Shown here piece by piece: positions 1-10,062 of a DNA stretch of 64,000 bases. How positions within the stretch are numbered: position 1 is the stretch's first letter; each line of letters begins with the position of its first letter. The notes under the pieces are model-generated. The model did no database searches, was not told the origin of the DNA, and saw only the letters and a list, made by a program, of their open reading frames with translations. A program made the translations under genes and the position numbers. Where the stretch lies: the NCBI GenBank assembly GCA_043228905.1, contig JBHGNT010000006.1:7316001-7380000 (forward strand), given 5' to 3'. The stretch is from Azolla caroliniana. Its lineage: Eukaryota; Polypodiophyta.

Positions 1-2
1 AT

Positions 3-95
3 AGAGTGTCAGATAGTATTCATAGTACTAATAGCCCAAGTATCTCAAATAAATTTGAAATCCTTAGTCAATTAGATGAAGAGTTAAACGATTGA
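3..95 (+). CDS. Gag C-terminal end (partial), Gypsy1
   Basis: An open frame runs from the window edge to TGA at 93-95 and ends ...FEILSQLDEELND. Element E has the matching end FEVLSQLEEELNE followed by TAA, so this is the genuine gag terminus of the family. The zinc knuckle that E carries upstream would lie left of the window. Pol continues in the -1 frame. Confidence 0.75.
   Translation, partial: RVSDSIHSTNSPSISNKFEILSQLDEELND
83..89 (+). promoter_or_regulatory. Probable -1 ribosomal frameshift site GTTAAAC (gag/pol)
   Basis: GTTAAAC lies in the gag frame as G TTA AAC, one codon before the gag stop. Pol is open in the -1 frame straight through this point (CGA TTG AGT). The heptamer and the stop one codon later are both conserved in element E (44370-44376). 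GUUAAAC is a known -1 slippery sequence in equine arteritis virus. Frameshifting itself is inferred. Confidence 0.6.
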
Positions 96-3000
96 GTCCA
101 GCCAAAATAGGAGCCATTTGGTTGGACAACAGCCCTAGATCTGTACAGCCCATTAGTGGTTCCATTCCTTCCAAGCAAGTTAGCAATGTGTTCCTAGCCC
201 AAGTCATCGTTAGTACTAAAAGTACTCCCCCAGTACCCGTCCTAGCACTTTTAGATTCCGGAGCTAATTCCTGTTTCATGGATCGAAATTTTGCCCAAGC
301 TTCTCAGATATCCTTAAGAAAACTTCCTTGTCCCGCATCTGTAGTGGTCATTGATGGTCGTCCCATTGCTTCCGGGAATATTGTAGAAGAATCAGAACCC
401 ATTCAAGTTGTCCTAGGTAGTTTTGTGTGTATAATATCATTTAATATAATTAGTAGTCCAGAGCATCCCATTGTCCTAGGATTACCTTGGCTTGAATTAC
501 ATAATCCAGCCATAGATTGGAGAACAAGAGAAGTCCGATATCGACCACCCCAAGAATCAACTCACCGAGTTTCGACCATTTCACTCCATCAACTACGCGA
601 AGAAGGACCCAAAGAGGCAATGTTCCTATTTGCCATATCAGTACATCCTTCTAGCACTATTAAGAAGGACTCCTCAATACAACTTCCGGCAAAATATCAT
701 CCTTATGCCGATGTATTTGACAAGGTAAAAGCCGGTACCCTTCCTCATCACCGTCCCTATGACTGTCCCATCGATTTACAACCAGGAACCGAGCCACCAT
801 GGGGACCAATTTACAACTTGTCACCCACCGAGTTAGAAGTCCTTCGAGCCTACATAGAGGAGAACTTGGCAAGCGGGTTCATCCGTCATTCGAAATCTCC
901 GGCCGGTGCACCCATCTTCTTTGTCAAGAAGAAAGATGGCTCACTTCGTCTTGTCGTTGATTACCGCGGATTGAATAAAGTCACCATCCGGAATAGGTAT
1001 GCACTTCCTCTTATATCAAGTCTTTTAGAGCGAGTTAATGGTGCCAAGTTTTTTACTAAAATCGACCTACGAGGAGCGTATAATCTCGTGCGGATCCGAC
1101 CGGGAGATGAGTGGAAGACCGCTTTTCGCACGCGGTATGGGCATTTCGAGTATACTGTTATGCCGTTTGGCCTAACCAATGCACCCGCAGTCTTCCAACA
1201 CATGGCAAATGATATATTCAGAGACCTCTTGGATATCTGTTTGATCATTTATCTGGATGATCTGTTGATTTATTCGAAGACCCAGGAAGAGCACGATTCT
1301 CATGTACTATTAGTACTAAAGCGACTCCGCGAGAATGGTCTTTATGCCAAGCTAGAGAAATGTAGCTTTGACTGCAAGCAAGTGGAATTTCTAGGCTACG
1401 TCATCTCCTCAAAGGGCATCGCCATGGATCCAGCTAAAATCCAAACTGTACTAGAGTGGCAAATTCCACGGTCGGTACGAGATGTACAATGTTTTCTAGG
1501 CTTTGCTAACTTCTACCGTAAGTTTATACAGGATTACTCGAAGATTATTTTACCTCTCACACAACTTACGAAGAAGGGCCAAGCATTTCTTTGGTCCATC
1601 GAAGCAGATATGGCTTTTCGGCATCTTAAGAAAGCCTTTACATCAGCACCGATTCTAGCTCATGTGGATACAAGCAAACCATTCATCATGGAGGCCGACG
1701 CATCAGATTTCGCCCTCGGTAGCATCCTTTCTCAACAAGGCGATAAAGAAGAGTTGCATCCGGTGGCTTTCCATTCGCGCAAATTCAATGTCGCAGAAAT
1801 CAACTACGAAATACATGACAAGGAGTTATTAGCCATCGTGGATTCATTTGTACAATGGCGGCATTTCTTAGAGGGCTCTCCACATCAGGTCATTGTCTTT
1901 AGCGATCATAAAAATCTTGCTTATTTTCAGAACGCTCGCGTACTAAATCGACGGCAAGCTCGGTGGGCGCAATTCCTCACGTGTTTCAACTTCGAAATCA
2001 CATATCGACCGGGGAAGCAGCAAGGAAAAGCAGATGCACTATCACGGCGTTCATATCTTGCACCTCGTCCTGGTGACGCAACATTTGATAATCAGAAGCA
2101 AGTAATCTTGGGACCAACACGATTGCACACGACGCGGATTTTTCACACCCCGATGGATTCACGGATTACCGATGACATACGTGCAACTTTGAAGACGGAT
2201 AGTTTTGCTCAAGACATCCTGGCGCACATTGATACTTCTCGGGCATCCTGTTCTCAGTCTCAACAACCAGGTATTGACTACCGACAATTCGAATATCATG
2301 ATGGTTTGTTATTCTTTAAAAAGCGCGTATATGTCCCCGATTGCTCCTGTCGCCTTCAAATAGTCCAACATTGTCACGACACCCATACGGCGGGACATTT
2401 CGGTAGTACCAAGACGTTGGAGTTAGTGCAGCGATCTTTTTGGTGGCCCCACATGCGCCGTTTTGTCGACGACTACGTTCGGACCTGTGATGCTTGCTGC
2501 CGAGCAAAGATGCCACGACACCATCCATATGGCTTGTTGGAACCTTTACCAATTCCAAGTAAGCCATGGCAGTCTATTTGTCTTGATTTTATTACAGATC
2601 TGCCAGTCTCGAAGGGGTTCGATGCTATCCTAACCGTCGTCGATCGATATACGAAGATGGCACATTTTGTGCCATGTACTAAAGCCATCACTAGCGAGGA
2701 AACCGCCGCTCTTGTTATGCGTGAGGTATTTCGGCATCATGGCCTACCAGACAGTATTATCAGTGACCGAGGCCCGCAATTTGTCTCCAAATTTTGGCAG
2801 CATCTCTTCAGGATGCTCAAGGTCTCCTGCAACCTCTCCTCCGGCTACCATCCTCAAACTGACGGACAGGCGGAACGAACAAACCAAACGTTGGAGCAAT
2901 ATCTCCGGTGTTTCCTGAGTTATCAACAGGACGATTGGGCCGAGATTCTCCACTTTGCGGAGTTTGCGTATAATAATGCTATTCACTCCTCGACTCGGGT

Positions 3001-3664
3001 CTCCCCATTTCTCGCTTATACCGGTTTCCATCCTCGCTGGTCGGTGATCGACACTCCGGAGCTACCTACCAACCCTCGTGCCGAGGACCATTTGGAGAGG
3101 CTACGCAAGATCCAGATGGATCTCTCTACTCACCTTCGTCATGCTCAACACACACAGAAGACTTATGCGGATCGTCATCGGATTCCCTCCTCTTTTGCCA
3201 TCGGAGATCGAGTATGGCTCTTACGTCGTCACATCAAGACTACTCGACCGTGCGACAAGTTGGATTATCGACGACTCGGTCCTTTCCGTATTACGGGGAA
3301 GATTAATGATGTCACCTTCCGTCTGGATCTCCCTCCGCAGCTTCAGATACATCCGGTTTTCCATTGTTCTCTTCTTGAACCTTATAAAGCAAACACCATT
3401 CCCGATCGTGTGACACCACCGCCGCCCCCGTTGGAGTTGGACGCCGGCCCGGAGTATGAAGTTGTTGCCATCCTCGATTCCAAACTTGTTCGCAACAAAC
3501 TTTATTACTTGGTCGATTGGCTCGGTTATAGTCCGAGCGAATGTACTTGGGAACCCGTCGAGAATGTTGCCAATGCACAAGATCTTCTTGCTGATTTCCA
3601 CCGAAAGTATCCGGACAAACCCGGTCCGCAATTAGCGCCGACTCGTTCCACTCGTCGTCTTTAA
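89..3664 (+). CDS. Gypsy1 Pol polyprotein (PR-RT-RH-IN-chromodomain)
   Basis: Chromovirus Pol of about 1190 residues, open to TAA at 3662-3664. Domains in order, numbered from the TTG at 92: aspartic protease with LLDSGA near residue 55; reverse transcriptase with KKKDGSLRLVVDYRGLNK and the catalytic box YLDD near 386; RNase H (EADASDFALGSILSQ); integrase with an HHCC finger (HCHDTHTAGH ... CDACCRAK), catalytic Asp in LDFITDLP, second Asp in SDRGPQF and Glu in DGQAERTNQ; and a C-terminal chromodomain (YYLVDWLGYSPSECTWEP, near 1130-1170) that directs integration to marked chromatin in this family. There is no ATG at the start, as expected for a gag-pol frameshift product. No internal stop is present, so this copy may still make active protein. 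Confidence 0.95.
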   Translation, partial: RLSPAKIGAIWLDNSPRSVQPISGSIPSKQVSNVFLAQVIVSTKSTPPVPVLALLDSGANSCFMDRNFAQASQISLRKLPCPASVVVIDGRPIASGNIVEESEPIQVVLGSFVCIISFNIISSPEHPIVLGLPWLELHNPAIDWRTREVRYRPPQESTHRVSTISLHQLREEGPKEAMFLFAISVHPSSTIKKDSSIQLPAKYHPYADVFDKVKAGTLPHHRPYDCPIDLQPGTEPPWGPIYNLSPTELEVLRAYIEENLASGFIRHSKSPAGAPIFFVKKKDGSLRLVVDYRGLNKVTIRNRYALPLISSLLERVNGAKFFTKIDLRGAYNLVRIRPGDEWKTAFRTRYGHFEYTVMPFGLTNAPAVFQHMANDIFRDLLDICLIIYLDDLLIYSKTQEEHDSHVLLVLKRLRENGLYAKLEKCSFDCKQVEFLGYVISSKGIAMDPAKIQTVLEWQIPRSVRDVQCFLGFANFYRKFIQDYSKIILPLTQLTKKGQAFLWSIEADMAFRHLKKAFTSAPILAHVDTSKPFIMEADASDFALGSILSQQGDKEELHPVAFHSRKFNVAEINYEIHDKELLAIVDSFVQWRHFLEGSPHQVIVFSDHKNLAYFQNARVLNRRQARWAQFLTCFNFEITYRPGKQQGKADALSRRSYLAPRPGDATFDNQKQVILGPTRLHTTRIFHTPMDSRITDDIRATLKTDSFAQDILAHIDTSRASCSQSQQPGIDYRQFEYHDGLLFFKKRVYVPDCSCRLQIVQHCHDTHTAGHFGSTKTLELVQRSFWWPHMRRFVDDYVRTCDACCRAKMPRHHPYGLLEPLPIPSKPWQSICLDFITDLPVSKGFDAILTVVDRYTKMAHFVPCTKAITSEETAALVMREVFRHHGLPDSIISDRGPQFVSKFWQHLFRMLKVSCNLSSGYHPQTDGQAERTNQTLEQYLRCFLSYQQDDWAEILHFAEFAYNNAIHSSTRVSPFLAYTGFHPRWSVIDTPELPTNPRAEDHLERLRKIQMDLSTHLRHAQHTQKTYADRHRIPSSFAIGDRVWLLRRHIKTTRPCDKLDYRRLGPFRITGKINDVTFRLDLPPQLQIHPVFHCSLLEPYKANTIPDRVTPPPPPLELDAGPEYEVVAILDSKLVRNKLYYLVDWLGYSPSECTWEPVENVANAQDLLADFHRKYPDKPGPQLAPTRSTRRL

Positions 3665-3675
3665 GGGGGAGATAG
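3661..3675 (+). other. Polypurine tract, Gypsy1
   Basis: The purine-rich AAGGGGGAGATAG directly before the LTR is the usual primer for plus-strand DNA synthesis. It overlaps the pol stop codon. Confidence 0.75.
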
Positions 3676-4105
3676 TGTCATGGCAAGACTCGAACCCATG
3701 ACTTTATGCTACATGGGTCGAGCTCTTATTATTAGATTATGAATTGTATTTTGTAGGATATTATTTCCATTTATACTTTATCATAGAAAATTGATGTATA
3801 TTCCAGATCTCTCTGGAACATTCTAGAAGCTTCAGGATTATTCCTAAAAACACTATAAAAGGAGGCACAAGGCATTGTTTTGAACCAAATTGGTTCAACA
3901 CCAGTCTTAAGCCTCTTAGTCGATTTGTACTTATCTTTCATATAATATAAGAGCTGCTGTCATCATTCTATTTCCCTCTCTCTCCTCTTCTCACTTCCTC
4001 TCTCTCGGGAATCTTACGCAGTCCCGTCCTCTTAGTACTAATAGTACTACTCTTAGTACTCTTCTTAGTACTAATTCCATCTCTGTTTTAGTACTATTCC
4101 TGACA
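3676..4105 (+). repeat. 3' LTR of Gypsy1 (430 bp)
   Basis: The LTR is bounded by TGTCA/TGACA. A TATA-like CTATAAAAGG lies near 3851-3860. Its 3' part has several copies of the palindrome TAGTACTA (about 4030-4100). It is similar in layout to the E LTRs, which also carry repeated TCTAGAA/GGAACATTC motifs (heat-shock-element-like) upstream of the TATA box. Confidence 0.88.
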
Positions 4106-4296
4106 GAAACCTCCCAATTTGGAGCCACTCCCCGTCGTGCCTGCTTTCGTCAAATTCGTTAAGTGCCGGAGCGTCCCCTTTCCTCGTCGTCACGTTAGCC
4201 GACCCGAAGAAGTCCTTGCCGACTTCTTCGTCATCTGAAACCATGCCGTCTTCGTCGTTGAACCTCGCTCTCGAAAGCATGTCGGCCATGGCGTTA
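4106..4296 (-). pseudogene. B1 Pol fragment: RNase H to integrase linker
   Basis: This minus-strand stretch encodes ...MLSRARFNDEDGMVSDDEEV... and FDESRHDGEWLQIGRFL, which continues the RNase H domain at 16201-16660. The two halves were one reading frame before transposon T inserted at the GTTA at 4293-4296. The rest of the integrase is left of the window, beyond Gypsy1. Confidence 0.8.
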
Positions 4297-4320
4297 GGGT
4301 GAAAGCATGCGAGTGGAAAC
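4297..4320 (+). repeat. Left terminal inverted repeat of T
   Basis: It begins GGGTGAAAGCATGCGAGTGG and ends AAAC. It pairs with the right end over 24 bp with one mismatch (fifth base). GTTA precedes it. Confidence 0.9.
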
Positions 4321-4338
4321 AATTAGCTATGTCCTTGA

Positions 4339-4356
4339 CATAGCTAATTAGCTATG
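4339..4356. repeat. Left subterminal palindrome of T
   Basis: CATAGCTAATTAGCTATG is a perfect 18-bp palindrome about 20 bp inside the left TIR. Its core is the motif that fills both large introns of T. It may be a transposase binding site (inference). From here to about 4656 there is only AT-rich sequence with no gene. Confidence 0.7.
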
Positions 4357-4656
4357 CAAAAAGCTACCATTGATAAATAGTCATTTTAGTAAAAAGCCAT
4401 CATTAATAAATTAAGTATGCAAAAAACTACCATTGAAAATACTAGAGTGTTTTAATTACATATGTAAATGAGTGCCATAAATGTGCAACATAAATTGATG
4501 TGTGCACCATAAATGTGTACCATAAATTATATATCGAATTCCTAGGTCCATTATGCATGATCCTTTGCCACATCACGTAGGCCATCTCTAGTTGAGTACT
4601 GTGGGTTAGTTGCTACAGCTTACCACTGTTGCTAAACCCTATCGAGTCCACCTGCC

Positions 4657-5545
4657 GCCACTCTACACTGAGGGGCTGCTACTGTGCGTTCCAAGCATCA
4701 TCAAAGAGCTGCTCAATCTGACGGGGTTCTCTTCTCTGTGACACTCTACACTCAGGGGCCACTATTGTGCATTCCAAGCATCATCAAAGAGTTGTTCAAT
4801 CTGACGGGGTTCTCTTCTCTGTGCCACTCTACACTCAGGGGCCATTACTGTGCGTTCCAAGCATCATCAAAGAGCTGTTCAATCTGAGGGGGTTCTCTTC
4901 TCTGTGCCACTCTACACTCAGGGGCCATTACTGTGCGTTCCAAGCATCATCAAAGAGCTGTTCAATCTGAGGGGGTTCTCTTCTCTGTGCCACTCTACAC
5001 TCAGGGGCCGCTGCTGTGCGTTCCAAGCATCATCAAAGAGTTGTTCAATCTGACGGGGTTCTCTTCTCTTTGCCACTCTACACTCAGGGGTTGCTACTGT
5101 GCGTTCCAAGCATAATCGAAGAGCTATTCAATCTGACGGGGTTCTCTTCTCTTTTCCACTCTCACTCAGGGGCCGCTACTGTGCGTTTCAAGCATCATTG
5201 GTAACTGTTCAATCTGACGGGGTTCTCTTCTCTTTTCCACTCTCACTCAGGGGCCGCTACTGTGCGTTTCAAGCATCATTGGTAACTGTTCAATCTGACG
5301 GGGTTCTCTTCTCTATGCCACTCTATTCTCAAGTGCCTTCTATGTGCGTTTCAAGCATCATCGGTAACTGTTCAATCTGACGGGGTTCTCTCCTCCATTG
5401 CCATCATTCTATACTCAGTTGCCACTACTGTCCAGTCCCGGATTGCTTCCACATTTCGATTTGACGGAGTTCACTCATCCAACGGCAACATTCTACACTC
5501 AGTTGTTGCCATTGGTCGGTCTTGGATCGCCTCCTCAACTGTTGG
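4657..5545 (+). repeat. 83-bp tandem repeat upstream of the transposase
   Basis: About six regular units with an 83-bp period (phase points 4684, 4767, 4850, 4933, 5016, 5099) are followed by shorter, diverged units to about 5400 and decayed ones to about 5545. Each unit contains GCGTTCCAAGCATCATC, TCAATCTGACGGGGTTCTC and CACTCTACACTCAGGGGCC. Several short ORFs shift through all frames because 83 is not a multiple of three, so it is not coding. It lies between the left end and the transposase start and could be promoter or leader sequence. Confidence 0.85.
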
Positions 5546-5726
5546 ATCCAACAGAGTGAAATCCTCTACTGTTCGGTCTTGGATTGCAATAACTTTTCTG
5601 TCTATTGATTATCTTGTGTATTGTTGTGTCTAATCTTGTGTATTGTGTGGAATATTTTTGTGTATTGTTGTTGCCCATAGCCATCTTTAATACTTGTTTT
5701 TTTTTCTGGAAATTTAGGGTTTTAAC

Positions 5727-8700
5727 ATGTCTAGCCAAATGGAAGGGGAAGAAGGGTGTTTAGAATTACCCCTCAATGATCATAAGGATAGGGATGATGT
5801 TATCAGGACACAACAAGCCATACGAAACTATTGGGCAGAAAAAAAAAGGAAACATCGTCAATTGTTGAAGGATACGAAAGCCACACTCAGTAAAGGTAAG
5901 GATAGTTTAGATGAGAATGTAAGTAATGCGACTACCATCATAGAGAGAAAGGTTGTAGACTATTTCAATGTTCAAACCAAGCACATCAGCAATGAAGAAA
6001 AGAAGGTAGTACTTTATGGAATATGTAATGATCCATCGATAAAGGACTTAGTTGATTGTGATGGTCTTAATGCAAACATATCATCTATTTTAGTAAATAA
6101 TCTTCGTAATAGTTTCGTATCCATGAGCAGGTCAGAAGATGATCTTGTCTTAAAAAGGTCTAGTCTAATGATGTTACTTAATAGTGATGTTGACGATATA
6201 AACATCAGTGAGCTATCTAAGGTAATTGGTGTTAGTAGAAAAACAGTGTACAATACAATGAACCGTATAATTTCCTCGGGTGAAGGAACTAGTCTACTAA
6301 AGCTAACTACAAGATGTAAGCCAATGACACCCATAACATTTGAAATCAAGGATGTAATCACAATGTTTTGGACTAATGAGAGTAGGGTTTCACCCAATAA
6401 AAAGGATTTATGCAGGAAACGTGTTGGAAGAAATCAATACGAGGAGCATCCCATTCATCTTCTTGATGTGCCTCAGGTATTTACATTTATCTCAACATTT
6501 GTTTTGACTCTACTCGGAAAGTTAATTAGCTCAGTTAGCAGAAAAGCTAATTAGCTGTACTGCTAGCTAGTTAGCTATCATGGTAGCTAGTTAGCTATTT
6601 CGTTATTACCAGCTAATTAGCTACTAGGAAAGCTAATTAGCTACCATGATAGCTAATTAGCTACTATGATAGCTACTACATAGGTAACTGGCTACTCTCA
6701 ATAGCTACTACCATGATAGCTAATTAGTTAGGATAGCTAATTAGCCACCATTATAGCTAATTAGCTACTAGACCAGCTAATTAGCTACCATGATAGCTAA
6801 TTAGTTACTAGGACAGCTAATTAGCCACCGTGATAGCTAATTAGCTACCATGATAGCTAATTAGCTACTATACCAGCTAATTAGCTACCATGATAGCTAA
6901 TTAGTTACTAGGAAAGCTAATCAGCCACCATTATAGCTAATTAGCTACTAGACTAGCTAATTAGCTACCACGATAGCTAATTAGCTACTAGACCAGCTAA
7001 TTAGCTACCATGATAGCTAATTAGTTACTAGGAAAGCTAATTAGCCACCATGATAGCTAATTAGCTAGTAGACAAGCTAATTAGCCACCATGATAGCTAA
7101 TTAGCTACTAGGACAACTAATTAGCTACTATGACAGCTAATTAGCTACCATGATAGCTAATTAGCTACTACGACAGCTAATTAGCTACCATGATAGCTAA
7201 TTAGCTACTAGAATAGCTAATTAGCTACCATGATAGCTAATTAGCTAATACGACAGCTAATTAGCTACCATGATAGCTAATTAGCTACTAGGACAACCAA
7301 TTAGCTACTAGGACAGCTAATTAGCTACCATGATAGCTAATTAGCTACTACGACAGCTAATTAGCTACCATGATAGCTAATTAGCTACTAGAATAGCTAA
7401 TTAGCTACCATGATAGCTAATTAGCTACTACGACAGCTAATTAACTACCATGATAGCTAATTAGCTACTAGGACAGCTAATTAGCTACCATGATAGCTAA
7501 TTAGCTACTAGAATAGCTAATTAGCTACCATGATAGCTAATTAGCTACTACGACAGCTAATTAGCTACTAGGATAGTTAGCTAGTTACGAGAATAACTAA
7601 TTCCCCTTTATTACGCAGGTCGATTTATTTATTAGGTTCAAACGAATGCATCCAACTATCAAAGTTCAACTACGAACATTCGAGTCTCTTAAGCCACACT
7701 TTGTGAGACGCTTAAAGGATCGATACACATGTTGTTGCATTTACCATGTACAGATGGGTTTTCTGAAGGACTCTGTTAATCTACTACGTCACCATAGCGC
7801 ATCCCTAACTAATACAGTTTGCACATGTGGGTGCCAAATCTGTCGATCAAGCCCGCAAGAGGAGTGTAAATCATCTGAGCACGTTATCTCTTCCATGAGT
7901 TATTTATTAGATTCAATATTGTGTCCGAGAGAATCTGACGCTATCTTCCATATTCATAAATGTGTCATGGGTTTATGTCAAGATTGTGGCCCTACTAGAT
8001 TTAGGTGGTGTCCAAATGAATTGAGTAGTGAAATATTGATCTCTGTGAAGTTATTTGAGTCAGTGAACACCAATTTCGAAGGAAAGGTGTGTAAAAGAAA
8101 GGATCTAGTTCGGAAGATGCTTAAACCAAGGGATTTGGTGTCTCTGTTTGTAGTATCTCTAGGAAAGTTCATTAAACACAACTTCATTTATTCATGGCAG
8201 GCCCATCAGTTTAAGACTTGCATATCTGATTTCCCAAATGATGTAGTAGTCTCAGTAGTAGATTTCGCAGAGAATTATACTTTCAAGCAGCAGAATGAAA
8301 TTCAATCTATGCATTGGTGTTCAGTTCAGGTAACCATTTTTGTGCACATAACATATTTTCGAGTTTCAGGTGATGTTAAAAAAGTAATTCATTTCTTTAT
8401 TTCCGATGATAAGAAGCATGATACCTTGTTCGTCCAACACTGTTTTAAGTTACATTGGCAGTGGTTATTAGCTCAACGTTTGGAGCTTACTCAACATTGG
8501 GTCTGGTCTGACGGAGCTGCGTCACAATTCAAGGCTCGACGTCCGTTTTATTTTGTGGGGAGGTATCCTGCTATAACAGGTTTGGAGATGAGATGGAATT
8601 TTTTTGGGTCTGGCCATGGTAAAGGTGAACATGATGGTGCAGGGGCTGTTATAAAGCGGGCACTTACCCATGAACAACTAAAGACAGATGGTGTGCACAT

Positions 8701-9460
8701 GAATTGTGCATCACATGTAGTTGAATTTTTAAGAACAAATATGTCGACGAGTGCCACAGGTGTTTATTCCTCGCAAGTTCGAGATATCAAACGTGAATTT
8801 TGGGAAGTGAAGATAGATGAAGTAAATAGGGAGAAGACCTGGGAGTGCCAAGGAATTCCCGAATTGCGATCTCTGCATGCTGTTCGCGGTTATTCCAGGT
8901 TGGATGGTCATTGTATTGCGGTGAGAGAATTGACTTGTTTTTGCTTCCATTGTGTGCAGGGAAATTGGAGATATTGTCTAAACAAAGCATACATTCAGAA
9001 TTGGGAGTATCACACTCTGAATGATAAGGAAGCAGTTGATGGAGAAACAGGGCAGAATGCTGACTTCACATATGAGGGACTTGGAGATACTTTGAGTGAT
9101 GTCCTGAACGTTGGGGATAACTTCGCTGTAAATGCTGAAGAAGGCAATTCAGAGGGTGCTGATTTCTATATATTAAAGTGCACGGTTAGTAAACAGTGTG
9201 CAAGGCAGAATATTGTAGATGCATGGGGAAATTTTGTATCTGCCGGGACATTCTACATCGAAGGCATTTTTTATGCAAAACTAGATGACTACGAATATGT
9301 GTACAGGCTGTTAGAAGACAAACCAGCAGCGTATATGTACTCTCATTTGGTCAGATGCATCAACGTCCCAATGTCAGAATACAATAGCTGCTCCGGTTTA
9401 TACACTGTTGGTGCTAATGTGTATGAATGTATTTACAATAGTATGCCATGGAATTTGTAG
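5727..9460 (+). CDS. Transposase of T, DDE-type, two exons
   Basis: Exon 1 is 5727-6476 (250 codons) and exon 2 is 7619-9460, joined CAG/GTATTT...ACGCAG/GTC in phase 0, giving 863 aa. Residues about 155-185 (ISELSKVIGVSRKTVYNTM) form a helix-turn-helix likely to bind DNA. A Cys-rich stretch (CTCGCQIC) begins exon 2. The catalytic core has Asp465 in VVDFAENY, Asp548 in WSDGAASQFK, and Glu587 or Asp589 in HGKGEHDGAGA as the likely third acid. The order DFAEN - HW..VQ.T - SDGAASQ(F/Y)K - GHGKG recurs, from memory, in uncharacterised transposase-like proteins of animals; the exact superfamily is not certain (Sola-like is one option given 4-bp duplications). No stop interrupts either exon, so the copy may be functional. 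An AATAAA signal follows near 9520. Confidence 0.8.
6477..7618. repeat. Palindromic 20-bp array in the transposase intron
   Basis: Almost the whole 1142-bp intron consists of units such as AGCTAATTAGCTACCATGAT and AGCTAATTAGCTACTAGGAC. From about 6840 to 7570 the period is exactly 20 bp, so every palindromic core (TAGCTAATTAGCTA) lies two near-helical turns from the next. There are roughly 50 cores. Earlier units (6525-6800) are less regular. Because the core is a palindrome, both strands carry the same motif. Coding sense is absent. Confidence 0.95.
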
Positions 9461-9891
9461 CTACAAGTAGCACTTACCATGTTCTCTTGTAAAACAAACA
9501 TGTATTTCGCGAAAACAGATCAATAAATTCGTTTGGAATCAATTTCTTGTATACAGTCTGCTTTCTGTGCTTCTTTCTCAATAAAATCATGTCTTTTTTG
9601 TTAAGTTTTAAGTTATAAGTTATAGCGAAATAGTCATCAGTAGCTAATTAGCTGTACAAATGTATTTACAATAGTATGCCATGGAATTTGTAGCTACAAG
9701 TAGCACTTACCATGTTCTCTTGTAAAACAAACATGTATTTCGCGAAAACAGATCAATAAATTCGTTTGGAATCAATTTCTTGTATACAGTCTGCTTTCTG
9801 TGCTTCTTTCTCAATAAAATCATGTCTTTTTTGTTAAGTTTTAAATTATAAGTTATAGCGAAATAGTCATCAGTAGCTAATTAGCTGTACA
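9426..9891 (+). repeat. 233-bp tandem duplication over the transposase stop and 3' UTR
   Basis: 9426-9658 is repeated at 9659-9891 with only about one difference seen. Each copy holds the last codons and TAG, AATAAATTC and AATAAAATC polyadenylation-like signals, and a TAGCTAATTAGCTG core. The second copy is outside the gene. Two or three further AGCTAATTAGCTG cores follow to about 9930. From there to 10062 nothing is recognised. Confidence 0.9.
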
Positions 9892-10062
9892 AATGCAGCT
9901 AATTAGCTGTACAAATGTAGCTAATTAGCTGTCAATAGCTAAATAGTCATCAATAGAATGAAATCAACAATCTGCAACATATTCCTCAAATTACATAGTA
10001 GATAAGTACAGTGGGAACAAGTAATTAAATTCTTCATTGAATAATGTCATCTCTTTACATAT

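Larger units (their letters stand above)
1..4105 (+). mobile_element. Gypsy1: Ty3/Gypsy chromovirus, 3' part with 3' LTR
   Basis: This is the right part of a chromodomain LTR retrotransposon; its 5' LTR and most of gag lie left of the window. Seen here are the gag C-terminus, an uninterrupted pol, a purine tract and a 3' LTR that starts TGTCA and ends TGACA. It is inserted in element B1: the sequence just right of the LTR (gaaacctcccaatttggagc) matches the uninterrupted B2 copy near 23935-23955. The left target-site copy is off-window. It belongs to the same family as element E (42721-56728), which has the same gag-pol junction and a similar LTR. The open pol suggests a recent insertion. Confidence 0.93.

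Noticed and set aside
4684-5380. Series of overlapping 60-90 codon frames starting MRSKHHQR
   Set aside because: They are the same 83-bp repeat read in shifting frames; the period is not a multiple of three and no family is recognised.
6540-7610. CRISPR-like regular array
   Set aside because: The repeated unit is 20 bp with no variable spacers, the core is a palindrome, the genome is eukaryotic, and the array lies in an intron.
8330-8369. Possible 40-nt intron in the transposase (CAG/GTAACC...TTTCAG)
   Set aside because: Its length is not a multiple of three, so removal would break the frame, while the unspliced reading (QVTIFVHITYFRVS) fits the family pattern.
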